Below the pieces are notes generated by a model. The model was not told the origin of the DNA. It ran no database searches and saw only the letters and a list, made by a program, of their open reading frames with translations. Both the position numbers and the translations under genes were made by a program. Source: Isochrysis galbana (Eukaryota; Haptophyta; Isochrysidales; Isochrysidaceae). Taken from it: DNA of 64,000 nt. Positions 31,426-40,412 of this stretch are shown here, piece by piece. Where the stretch lies: assembly GCA_018136815.1 (NCBI GenBank), contig CM030931.1, positions 10,365,072-10,429,071 of the forward strand, given 5' to 3'. The first letter of the stretch is position 1; the number at the start of each line of letters is the position of its first letter.

Positions 31426-31768
31426 ACGATCCTTGATCCCTGAATAGCCCGTTAACAACCAGGACAACCACAAAAACTCCGACTTGTTATTAATGTACGG
31501 TCCTCGAAAACTCGAAAATACTACTACTAATGGGATTCTAGAAAACTCGACTGTTAATTGTCTGCCCTAGCCTTGGCGAATGGAGCCAAGGGCAATGTCA
31601 GTGTGAAGAGGCAAGAGGCAGTAAATACCGGGCGCCTAGTAGGTGTGTAGGTGTTTGGCGGTTGCCAAATCTGCGACACCACTGACTTCGGGCGCTCGAC
31701 TGGCGACCTCTGCGGCCTCAGCAGCATCTTCGCAGTTTGTCGCTGCAGCACTCCAGCAACCCCGGGAG
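31426..31768. other. Intergenic, no gene recognised
   Basis: AT-richer sequence with ACTACTACTAA-type repeats near 31,520. It holds the left copy of the 8-bp duplication CCCGGGAG at 31,761-31,768. Confidence 0.35.
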
Positions 31769-32701
31769 CCTAGATGGGAAATACAGTGAGGGGGCTTCCA
31801 AATACGGTAAATACAGCCTGTATTTGGCCTTCGTCCAAATACAGCCAAATACGGTACCAAATACAGTACCGGGGGGGGGGGCTCCCATTCCCCAAGCCTC
31901 CCCCGTCGCCAATCGCCAGCATATGCCATATATTGCCCTAGCGCCAGCGCCAGCGCCCTCTCCCCCCCCGCCCCCCCTTCACCCATCACCCATCATCTCA
32001 TCATGATGAGAGCATGTGAGAATGTAGATGGAGCGTGTACCCCATCCTGAACCCCAACCCTGACCGTGCCTCGCGCGATCCGCGCTCGTTGCGCGCATGG
32101 CGCATGGCTGCAGCGGTACTGCATTGCGCAAACAAACAATGCAGCAATGCCCATTGCCCATTGCTGACACAATTCTCCTTCCCACCCCACTCTTGTGCAC
32201 CACAGGAACCTACAACTCGGTGCCCTGCCATGGGCCATCCATGGGCCTTCATTCAACGCTTGACTCCCCCTCTCACTCTGCTCGCTCACTCCCTCTTCCT
32301 ACTGCATTCATTTAACCCAAGCAGCACAAACCCCCTCGTCGTCCTCTGTTGTAGGTTGTAGGCACAAAACATCTCAACATCTCAACATATGACCAAACAG
32401 AGGGAGGACATGCCCTGAGGTGGCGGCGCTGCCCATGCCTAGCGCATGGGTATAGCGCCCTATCCAGCCATCTCTCCTTCCCCACAGCTCCTCTCTAATA
32501 ATCTGCTCCTCACCCTCCCATTCCCATTAGGCCCCCTCGCCTATGAGACCAAAACAGGATCATGGCGTGGGGACTTTCGACGCGCGCGCCTGCGCCACCG
32601 TCCAAATACGGAGGGTCATATTGAGGCAGTTTCAAATACGGTAAATACGGTCTGTATTTGGCCTTCGTCCAAATACGGTGAATACGTATTTCCCATCTAG
32701 G
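31769..32701. mobile_element. Non-autonomous hAT-like DNA transposon, 933 bp
   Basis: CCTAGATGGGAAATAC at 31,769-31,784 and its exact reverse complement at 32,686-32,701 form perfect 16-bp terminal inverted repeats. The same 8 bases CCCGGGAG lie immediately outside both ends (31,761-31,768 and 32,702-32,709). Subterminal regions on both sides carry CAAATACGGTAAATAC and CTGTATTTGGCC repeats facing each other, as expected of transposase-binding subterminal motifs. The 700-bp interior encodes nothing recognisable. The perfect ends imply recent movement, with transposase supplied in trans. Confidence 0.93.
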
Positions 32702-33262
32702 CCCGGGAGTGCGCAACGCTACCCCTTCGCCGTCTGAAGGAGCCTAGGCCCCAGACATGACCATGAATGCAAGCCGGGGCGCTCAGATGACCCGCCCGCC
32801 CGCCCCCGGGCTCTGCCGGGGTCTCTGCAGGGCCTGCAGGGACATCTTCACCTGCGTCTTCACCTGCGTCGGCGTGCGGCATCGGCCAGGGGCTCAGTGC
32901 ATGTGCGCATCTTCCCAGTTGGAATTTTTTATGGGGCAACTTCCATCCAATTGGAGCGACCTCTAGATGTCAAAGGGTAAGATCTTATCTCATCCCATAG
33001 AAATGGGTCACAACTTGATTCTTGATTCGGAGGAGAGAAAATTTAGTACTCCTACTACTCTGTATGAGTACTAACTACTAACTACCTCTAGTACGTGGAC
33101 AACTTTCGTGATTGGACGATTGATCAGGACACCGACCGATAGAAGAGAAAGAGTGAGCCAGGAAACCGAGATCCCGGTCGCACTGCCGCAGATTGCCCTC
33201 GTCCGAACGAACGGCACGCAGCCGGCCACTCAGGTCGCTGGGCTCTGGACGCGCAAGAGCTC
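32702..33262 (+). promoter_or_regulatory. Upstream region of the G-alpha gene
   Basis: About 550 bp between the hAT-like element and the G-alpha start codon, AT-rich at 32,960-33,110 with repeated ACTACTC/TAACTAC words. No defined motif; probable promoter. Confidence 0.35.
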
Positions 33263-34333
33263 ATGCCATGTGGCGGCAGTGCGGCGGTCGACGTTGACGA
33301 AGAGCTCGTCGCAGCGCAGAAGCTGAGCAAGAAGATCGACAAGGAGATGAAGGCGGGCATGCATGCGGAAAACATGAAGAAGAAGATGCTTCTCCTCGGT
33401 GCAGGTGAATCAGGCAAGAGTACCATCTTCAAGCAGATGCAGGTGATCAGTTCGGGGGGCTACACGAAACAAGAACTTGCGTCGTTCAAATGGATTATCC
33501 ATCGAAATGTCCTGGACGCCATCCAGATCCTTGTGCGGCAAGCAGGCGAGTTTGGCATTCCAATCGCCGAGGAAAACGAGGAACGGGCAGAAAAAGTCGA
33601 GCTTTGGGAGGGTGAGAACATCAACCCAGAACTTGCAGAGGAGATTTCGATACTCTGGAAGGATCCGGGGATTCAAATCTGTTTCGAACGCCGAGCTGAA
33701 TTTCAGCTGGGAGACGCGAGTAAGTACTTCCTCGAGGCTGTTTCGCGAATTGGCATGCCTGACTTTGTGCCCACCGAGGAGGACGTGCTTCACGCACGCG
33801 TCCGCACCTCCGGCGTCGTGAGTAAAGAATTCCTTCTGAGTGGCCGTGTCGACCGCACTATTGAGCTGTTCGATGTCGGCGGCCAGCGCAGCGAACGACG
33901 TCGCTGGATCCACTACTTTGATCACGTAGACAGCATCATCTTTGTTGCAGCCATCTCTGAATACGACCAGGTCCTTGCTGAAGATGACTCTAAAAATCGG
34001 CTAGAGGAGGCGCTGGATCTCTTCGAGCAGATAGTTTCTAGCCGTCATTTTGATGGCACGTCTGTGTATCTCTTCCTGAACAAAAGGGATCTATTCGCCG
34101 AGAAGATTCGGAAGGTAGACCCCAAGTCATGGTTCCCTGACTACAAGGGTGGTTGCGATCATGACGCGGCCGCAGACTTCTTCAAGAAGAAGTTCCAAGA
34201 GCGAATGGAGGCAACCAAGAGCACCTCACCGCTCTACATGCACATGACATGCGCCACTGATACGGGAAACATCAAGTTTGTGCTCGATGCAATTTTCGAG
34301 GATGAAATGCAACAGCTTGGGGTGGAGATCTAG
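33263..34333 (+). CDS. Heterotrimeric G-protein alpha subunit
   Basis: A GTP-binding switch that couples membrane receptors to effectors. The 356-residue length is standard. Motifs: G1 GAGESGKST (about residues 47-55); the helical domain; switch I arginine in RVRTSGVVSKEF; G3 DVGGQRSERR with the catalytic Gln; G4 NKRD (usually NKxD); G5 TCATDT. The C-terminus ends QQLGVEI. The N-terminus is MPCGGS: the usual Gly2 for myristoylation is absent, but Cys3 could be palmitoylated, so the start or the lipid anchor is unusual. An alternative short upstream exon supplying MG cannot be excluded. No introns are needed. Confidence 0.95.
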   Translation: MPCGGSAAVDVDEELVAAQKLSKKIDKEMKAGMHAENMKKKMLLLGAGESGKSTIFKQMQVISSGGYTKQELASFKWIIHRNVLDAIQILVRQAGEFGIPIAEENEERAEKVELWEGENINPELAEEISILWKDPGIQICFERRAEFQLGDASKYFLEAVSRIGMPDFVPTEEDVLHARVRTSGVVSKEFLLSGRVDRTIELFDVGGQRSERRRWIHYFDHVDSIIFVAAISEYDQVLAEDDSKNRLEEALDLFEQIVSSRHFDGTSVYLFLNKRDLFAEKIRKVDPKSWFPDYKGGCDHDAAADFFKKKFQERMEATKSTSPLYMHMTCATDTGNIKFVLDAIFEDEMQQLGVEI

Positions 34334-34967
34334 AAGAGGAGCTGCATCAAGCTCAATTCAGGCCGAGAAATTGGGTCTGCCTCTTCTAAATTGGCAAAAC
34401 CATAGGCAATCCTAGCTGCAGGGCGCGTGGTCAACGAGCAAAAAAAAACCGGAGACCAAGCCGTAACGATGTGCTGCCAATCATAGGCCGGTGTGCCACA
34501 TGTCGTGCACGAGCCTGAGGACGGACAACTGGGGCCCTTGGCACTTGAATTAATAAACGTACTACTAGTACATTTTTGAGGTGGACTTGAATTTAGGTGT
34601 ATTCTCGCTCTAGTTCTCCGATGTTTGCCAGTGCTTCACACGTGCCTTGGGCGTCAGCGATCCTTCACCCCGCGCTTTGCGGTGCCTGCGCCTAGCTCTA
34701 AAAATGTTTTTTCTTGAAGGTGCCTGCTACTGCTACGCTACTAGATGTAATCCTCACCCCAGGACCAGAACCTCCGCTGGACATCGCTCTTGCCCCATTC
34801 CCGCTCCCCTTCCCGCTGCCCCCTCGTTCCTTTATCTTCGGATTCGGGGGGTCGGCCCATGTGCACTACTTTGGGCCTAGCGTTGGGGTTGGGGGAGGGG
34901 GAGGGGGGGGCGGGGGGCGGGCCTCCTGGCGCGCGGTCGAGTGTCGGCTTGCTCTAAGGTGCCGCGT
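34334..34967. other. Intergenic with short dispersed repeat
   Basis: About 34,780-34,880 (TTCCTTTATCTTCGGATTCGG onward) resembles about 43,580-43,670, so a short repeat is shared with the 43-kb mosaic. A G-rich run lies at 34,888-34,920. Confidence 0.4.
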
Positions 34968-35427
34968 TGAACTATCGTTAAAACGATAGGGTCATGGAGC
35001 GCGCGCCGCCGCCCGCTCTCGCTGCCGCTGCCCTCGCCATGATGGACGAAGAGCTCACTGACACGCCGCTGTCGCCGAAGCGACCGCGTCAGGACGACCC
35101 TCCCAGCCAGGTGGGCACAGGAGCCAACCTGCCACGCCCGCGAACCACCGCGAACGACACGAACAAGGCCGCCATGCTGGCAGCAGCCAGCATGCAGCAC
35201 ACCTCATGCACAACACACAGCCACACCAGCCACACCACACCAGTGGGACACCTCCAAAGGGAAGGCCTCCGGGCCGGGACCCTACACAACCGCGGTACCG
35301 CCCTCGCGCTCCAGCGCGAGGGGCCGGCCCGGTACCATCTACAGCAGAACCCCAAGGGGGAAATGCCGCATCAAAACGAAGTGATGGACAAAGAGCAAAC
35401 AGGACCCCCCAGCAAGGGGTACGGGTG
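34968..35427 (+). mobile_element. LINE fragment, 5' end
   Basis: Begins with the LINE 5' hairpin (ACTATCGTTAAAACGATAG at about 34,973-34,991), then ATG at 34,994 and MERAPPPALAAAALAMMDEE. The first 200 bp closely match the copy starting at 58,907, after which the two diverge. The frame closes at 35,428. No RT follows here. Confidence 0.8.
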
Positions 35428-37090
35428 ACGGATTGGAGGTTATGGATGGAACAGGAGGGACCGAACGGGACGGAAGGTAGGCGGCGGCAGGCACGGCATT
35501 TTGGCCATTGGCGGGCGGGACGGGCAGACCATCTTCCATGGTTGGAAGATAGATGGCGGGCAGTGGCGAGGGCGAGCGCGAAGACGGAGCGGACATAGCG
35601 GATAGCGAGGGTGAGTGGGTGAGTGAGTGAGTGAGTGGATTTGGTTGGTGTTGTAAGATTGCTGGTTACGACTGAGCGAGAGCGAGAGCGAGAACGAGGG
35701 AGCGAGGAGCGACTGGGACGAGGGACGAGGGCGACAGAGGCCGACAAGGTACCAATCCGATGAGTCCGACAACAATCCGAGACACGCACACCTGACTTTC
35801 ACCCAACATTCCTCCACACTAACGTATCTTTCTCCACTTGGGCGGGGAAGACACAGAAGGAAGGAAACAAGGAAGAGAAAGCCGACAAGAGAGCGATGAT
35901 GCGACGGAAGAACCCCGGACACACAGGTGGCCCTCCTTGACGAAGACCTAGAGCCCGAGCCCGAGGAAGAGGCCGAATTTCCAGACTCCCACAAGATCAT
36001 TATCACCTTTACGGCGTACGAGAAAGGACACAAGGCCAAAGACGAAGAGGTCCTCGGCGCGATTGTCGCGCACCTCAACAAGTTGGAAGGCGTAGACCTC
36101 GAGCCCGAATTCCTATCCAAGAGCGCCTCCGGCCCTTGGGAGATTCTCGTCACGGCGGATTGCGCCAACCAATTCCGCGAAGAATACAAGGATGTGGCGG
36201 ACTTCCGCAAGGCGGGCATCCCCTGCCCGATGGCGGTCAAATATCAAACACTCGACGAAAAATTCAAAGAAATCCCGCGGGCGTCCAACAAGGCACTGGC
36301 CAGCGCGTTCAAAGATCAAAGACGCCTCAGCGCACCTAGTGGTGCGCAACTACAAATTTGAGTAAAAAAGCTTCATAACGATCAGCTCGCTCGCCAAAGC
36401 GGTCGAGAACCAAGGCTTCTTTTTTCTTCAAGGCAATCAAGAGCGAACCGAGATCCTCACCAAAGAAGGGGTTCTTGTAACGCAAGGTAAGAAGGAAGTC
36501 TACCATCTGTATGTCGCCCCAAAACACGGAATGTTCGCCTCCTTCGACTTCCCGCGCAAAATCATGCTTACCGTCAACGGGGCTCCATTCCCCATCGAAT
36601 ACTCCGTTCGCAACTGCCGCGAGCTTGGCGGCGACATCAAGAACCTAAACATCCACGCGGGGCCCAAAGGCTGCAAAGGGTACAACAAAGGTTACGCCAT
36701 GGCGTTCCATCCAGAAGCCTAACGAACGTCGATTCGCGAATGCGACAGGGGGGGGGGGGGGCAGTCATAATGGGGACGGTAGAAGTCCCGCGCCTTTGGC
36801 GCGGAGGAGGGGAGGGTTAATAGAAGTCACAAGTGTCAGAGCGGGGACGGTAGAAGTCCCGCACCTTGCGTGTCTCGGATTGTTGTCGGACTAGTCGGAT
36901 TGGTATCCTATCGGCCTCTGTCCTCTGTCGCCCTCGTTCGTCGCCCCAGTCGCTCCTCGCTCCCTCGTTCTCGCTCTCGCTTCTCGCTCCCGTCGTAACA
37001 AGCAATCTTACAACACCACTCCAACCAACCCACTCGCCCACTCGCACTCGATCTCCGTCCCATCCGTAACCTCCAGTCCCAGTCCGTCAT
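35428..37090. mobile_element. Composite element bounded by long imperfect inverted repeats
   Basis: About 220 bp at 35,590-35,790 are inverted at 36,866-37,060. Shared blocks include GTTGTAAGATTGC, GAGCGAGAACGAGGGAGCGA, CGACAGAGGCC and GTCCGACAACAATCCGAGAC. The outermost GACGGA-TGGAGGTTA is also repeated (35,428 and 37,075), with an extra 150 bp on the left arm. Two direct copies of GGGGACGGTAGAAGTCCCGC (36,771 and 36,842) lie at the right. No clear target duplication was found. Between the arms is a broken LINE ORF1. Confidence 0.65.
35924..36724 (+). pseudogene. LINE ORF1-like protein, frameshifted
   Basis: The first frame (35,927-36,361) has DEDLEPEPEEEAEFPDSHKI, then SGPWEILVTADCANQFREEY and KALASAFKDQRRLS. 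A +1 type shift near 36,360 leads to a second frame with GFFFLQGNQERTEILTKEG, VYHLYVAPKHGMFASFDFPR and NLNIHAGPKGCKGYNKGYA, ending at 36,724. The two parts look like tandem RNA-binding-type domains. The first part is alignable with the ORF1 at 22,505-23,371. The frame break makes this copy inactive unless an intron is involved. Confidence 0.55.
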
Positions 37091-37356
37091 CAGCGTGTGG
37101 CGTGTAGACTTCCCTCTTCCGTTCAGTTCGACATTTCTCTTACTTCAACTCCTGCCACACCACAGCCACATTCTCTCCCCCACCTCCAACCACATCCCCA
37201 AAGCTTGCACCAAGGGGATGACATCATGACATCGGATTTGGCATGTGCTCTGTGCTCTGTGTTCTTTCTTTTTTCAGGGCTTCAGTAGTGACCAGTAAGT
37301 TGGATTCCTACATGTAAAACGAGAGCGAACGGCGTCCTCGGCGCTCGTGGAGCGCG

Positions 37357-37983
37357 ATGCTCGCCCGTCGACTCGGGAGGCGCGCCCTCGGCAGCGTGGG
37401 GCTCCAACGTTGCGCGCTTTCTTTATCATGGGCTCCGCTCCAGAGGTCATGGACTGGACTGTGCACCTCCTCACAATCGGCTTTGCACTCGGGTGTCGAC
37501 TCCTCTCTGAAGTCCCATTCAGAGCAACATGACTCGGCTGTCGCGCAGGACTTCGACACGGCATCGTCCGCTGTGAGCAGCGCCGAGCTTCTCAGCGTGC
37601 CTCGACCGTTGGGTTCTGAGCCAGATCGCTTTGCCGTGATGGAATTAGGCGGTACTCAGTACAAGGTTTCAACCGACGATTTAATCACTGTGGAGCGGTT
37701 GCGTGGCTTTAACGTTGGGGAGAAATTCCGTAACGAGTCAGTACTCCTTGTTGGCTCGCGATCGGCGACCATAATCGGCTCCCCTCTAGTCCCCGGCGCC
37801 TACGTGGAGGCTATTATCGAAGAGCAAGCTCTGGCGAATAAGGTTATTGTCTTCAAGAAGAAGCGACGTAAGGGGTACCGACGGTGGAAGGGATATCGTG
37901 CAGCGTTGAGTGTGGTCCGCATCGGAGCTATCCGGCTGCCACCAGAACTAGAAGTGCAGATATCGCCTCCGACAAGTGGGTGA
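37357..37983 (+). CDS. Mitochondrial large-subunit ribosomal protein bL21m
   Basis: The 208-residue protein has a bL21 domain from about residue 90: FAVMELGGTQYKVSTDDLIT, then GSRSATIIGSPLVPGAYVEA and the rRNA-binding KVIVFKKKRRKGYRRWKGYR. The first 35 residues (MLARRLGRRALGSVGLQRCA onward) are Arg/Ser/Leu-rich without acidic residues, as in a mitochondrial transit peptide. A plastid target is less likely but not excluded. It assembles into the 50S-type subunit beside 23S-like rRNA. Single exon. Confidence 0.9.
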   Translation: MLARRLGRRALGSVGLQRCALSLSWAPLQRSWTGLCTSSQSALHSGVDSSLKSHSEQHDSAVAQDFDTASSAVSSAELLSVPRPLGSEPDRFAVMELGGTQYKVSTDDLITVERLRGFNVGEKFRNESVLLVGSRSATIIGSPLVPGAYVEAIIEEQALANKVIVFKKKRRKGYRRWKGYRAALSVVRIGAIRLPPELEVQISPPTSG

Positions 37984-38556
37984 TGTCGATGAGAGAACGC
38001 AACTTCTCGCAACTTCATCCGCGGGCGATGAGCCGCCGGGGGGTCACAGTGGGCGTGCCGAGACACAATTTGTGACACACTGCGATGGCCCACAACTATG
38101 TCCATAGTTGTCTGTAGTATTTGCCCTCCTTTTTGTGCTATCTGTATTGAAGATCATTGGGGTGGCACAACCCACATATATGCATTTACTACTCATATAT
38201 GATGTTTGATGATCTAGGTAGGTTTTATGACGAAAGTAGGTGTACATGGGAAGCACCTGCACCTCTTCCAGTGCTTCGCCGCTCTATAGTCTAAAGCGAA
38301 TTCGAAACGTAGAAAGAAAAAAAGTGAAGATAGAAGATGGTCGTGAAAGACCCTATTTTACCGTACTCCCCGCCGCAAATGAGACGAAATATCCGCGAAC
38401 GCACGCACGGCGTCCCCACATCGCGCTCAGATGCATGCGCATTTGACTAGGGGTAGGCATCTTTATCCATTGAAAATGCCCCATTTATCCATGAGAAATA
38501 TCCAAGAAATATCCATCCGCCCCCCCAAATATCCAAGCAAATATCCAATGTTCACG
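37984..38556. other. Intergenic, no gene recognised
   Basis: AT-richer 3' flank of the bL21m gene. AAATATCCA-type words repeat at 38,460-38,550. No gene. Confidence 0.35.
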
Positions 38557-38727
38557 TCACGCGCCGCTCATCGCAGTGATGACGCACTCGCCGATGATCT
38601 CGTGCATCACGCGCACGCCCACCTTCAGCATGGAGATGATGTCAGGCGACTCGTTGCCAATGCCGGTCGCCTCGCTGCCCTCCTCGCGCTCGTTCACCTG
38701 GCGCTCTCCAGCCTCGCTGGCTGCCAT
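38557..38727 (-). CDS. Small ORF, 56 residues, hypothetical
   Basis: Starts MAASEAGERQVNEREEGSEA and ends with a good amphipathic segment, DIISMLKVGVRVMHEIIGEC. The frame stays open upstream with acidic, protein-like sequence (NNDAPGTNEDAP), so it may be the last exon or a transposon fragment. No family recognised. Confidence 0.3.
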   Translation of the reverse strand: MAASEAGERQVNEREEGSEATGIGNESPDIISMLKVGVRVMHEIIGECVITAMSGA

Positions 38728-38991
38728 CGGCGCGTCCTCGTTGGTGCCCGGTGCATCGTTGTTAGCGACTCCTCGGCGCGAACGGCGACCAACACATGTG
38801 ATGAGGGAGCCAGTGTGGCGGGTGTGAATGAATGAGGCTCACAGGCTCACGTGCATGCAGGAGCGCAGGATGGGACGCGTGCATGCAAGAGCTGTGAGGC
38901 GCGCGCATGCTGGAGCTGTGGGGCGGCAGAGGCGATCGGCGCCCATCTCGCCTGGCATATCTTTCAGCCCTCCTCCTCCTCCTCCCTCGCC
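38728..38991. other. Intergenic, no gene recognised
   Basis: GC-rich, with short GCATGCA repeats at 38,850-38,910. Nothing recognised. Confidence 0.3.
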
Positions 38992-39711
38992 CTATCGCTG
39001 TCGTATTCCATACGATTACAGACTTTTACTTCTAACCTGTGGGTGATTTTAAGCCTTAAGGTCTCGTCGATTGGTGTTCCGCCTCTTCTCTTACTTTCTC
39101 TCGATGTCATCAAATGTTCCATGACCGTCTTCTGTCTTCTCTCGTCCATCGGTCGTAGCTTCCCAGCGAGGTCTGCCCTCGTTGTGCCGACCCCTCTGTC
39201 GCATGTCTGCGCGTTGCTAAGTTGCCCTGGTCTGGTGCCGACGCCTGGCCGTCCGTCCAGGTGTGGTTAGTTTTCGCCCCGTTTGGTTTAGTTTGTGTGG
39301 TTCTGTGCCCTCAGACTTTTTTGAGTCCATTCGTTGTAGTCTCCCGTGTCTACCTCGGACCTAAGAAGCTCTCATTCTCATTCTCCCTCTCTTCCACTAG
39401 CTCGCTAGCTAGCCTCGTCTCTACTCTCCGACGCCACGCGTCGCAATCCTCTGACCTCCGGTCTACCTTATCGCTCGTAGCGCCCGATGGCAGACACTCT
39501 CAGACCCGACTTTTACTATTATCTGTCAGACATCTTCCCGCAAGCAACAATCAACGACCCTTTCACGACCGCGTCAGCTGCCGGCTCGATCGAACGGCCC
39601 TCTACCCAAGATCAGCCAAGCGACATCGTCGCCTGCCAGCAGAACGACATCGAGGAAGAGGAAGAGGGATGTGAGAAAAAGACGAAGAAGATGAAATCTC
39701 AGCCCGCGTAG
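38992..39711 (+). mobile_element. Retroelement fragment: long leader plus start of an ORF (copy 1)
   Basis: From about 38,999 (TCGTATTCCATACGA) to about 39,610 the sequence matches 54,690-55,363 on the opposite strand over most of its length. A reading frame opens at 39,487 with MADTLRPDFYYYLSDIFPQA and remains alike in both copies through AASAAGSIERPS-type sequence, after which they diverge. This suggests the 5' end (LTR or leader plus N-terminus of a gag-like ORF) of an unknown retroelement. No RT or protease is attached. Confidence 0.6.
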
Positions 39712-40412
39712 CTGGGGGTTACCGCGTGTTGAGAGGGGCGGGGGGGGAGCGTGATTAGCTTTGTACTCATCTTAATAATAATAATATTAGTATGGCTACC
39801 TAAAAAGAAAACAAGCACATATGGATGACAACAAAAAATCACCTGGCCCTCTTTTGACGGAACGCGACTTCATGGCAAGGGAGGAGTGGAGAGAGGGGGG
39901 GGGCTCGTGCTCCCCCATGGGTCAGCCAAGTATAAACTTAGTTGCAATTCAAATATTAAATGCCACCTGAGTTTATTTATTTATTATTATTCTTATACTA
40001 CTCTCTACTGTAGTGAAAAAGGACAGCTTTGATGGCTCAAATTGAGCGCCTGTCCCATATTCAACGCAACGTGACCTGAGGGGGGGGGGAAGCGAATGAG
40101 CGAATGAACGCTTTTGGAGTGGTGGTGGTGACGAATGCGAACACTCTTCGCCTTTGGGGTGGTGCGTGGTGCCGAACGAACGCTTTTTGCCTTTGGGGAG
40201 GTGGTGAATGAGAATGAATGCTTGTCGCCTTTGGGGAGGGCTGGTGCGAATGAATGCTTTGGTCTCTGGCGGCCCCAGCGATTAAATTAGTTGCTCATCT
40301 TCCCACCAGCTACCGGGCAGGCGGCGCTCGGTCCCGACTTATCCTGTAAACAAGCGCGGTCGGCTGTCTTGGGCTCCGGCACTTACTTTGGCGCTATCAC
40401 CCTTCCTCTAGC
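39712..40412. other. Intergenic with degenerate repeat array
   Basis: 40,098-40,262 contains four to five degenerate copies of GAATGAACGCTTTTxGCCTTTGGGG, related to the arrays at 9.4-9.85 kb and the termini at 4116/4247. A 35-bp stretch at about 39,850-39,880 (CCCTCTTTTGACGGAACGCG) also occurs inverted at about 22,355-22,390 in the LINE. No gene. Confidence 0.5.
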
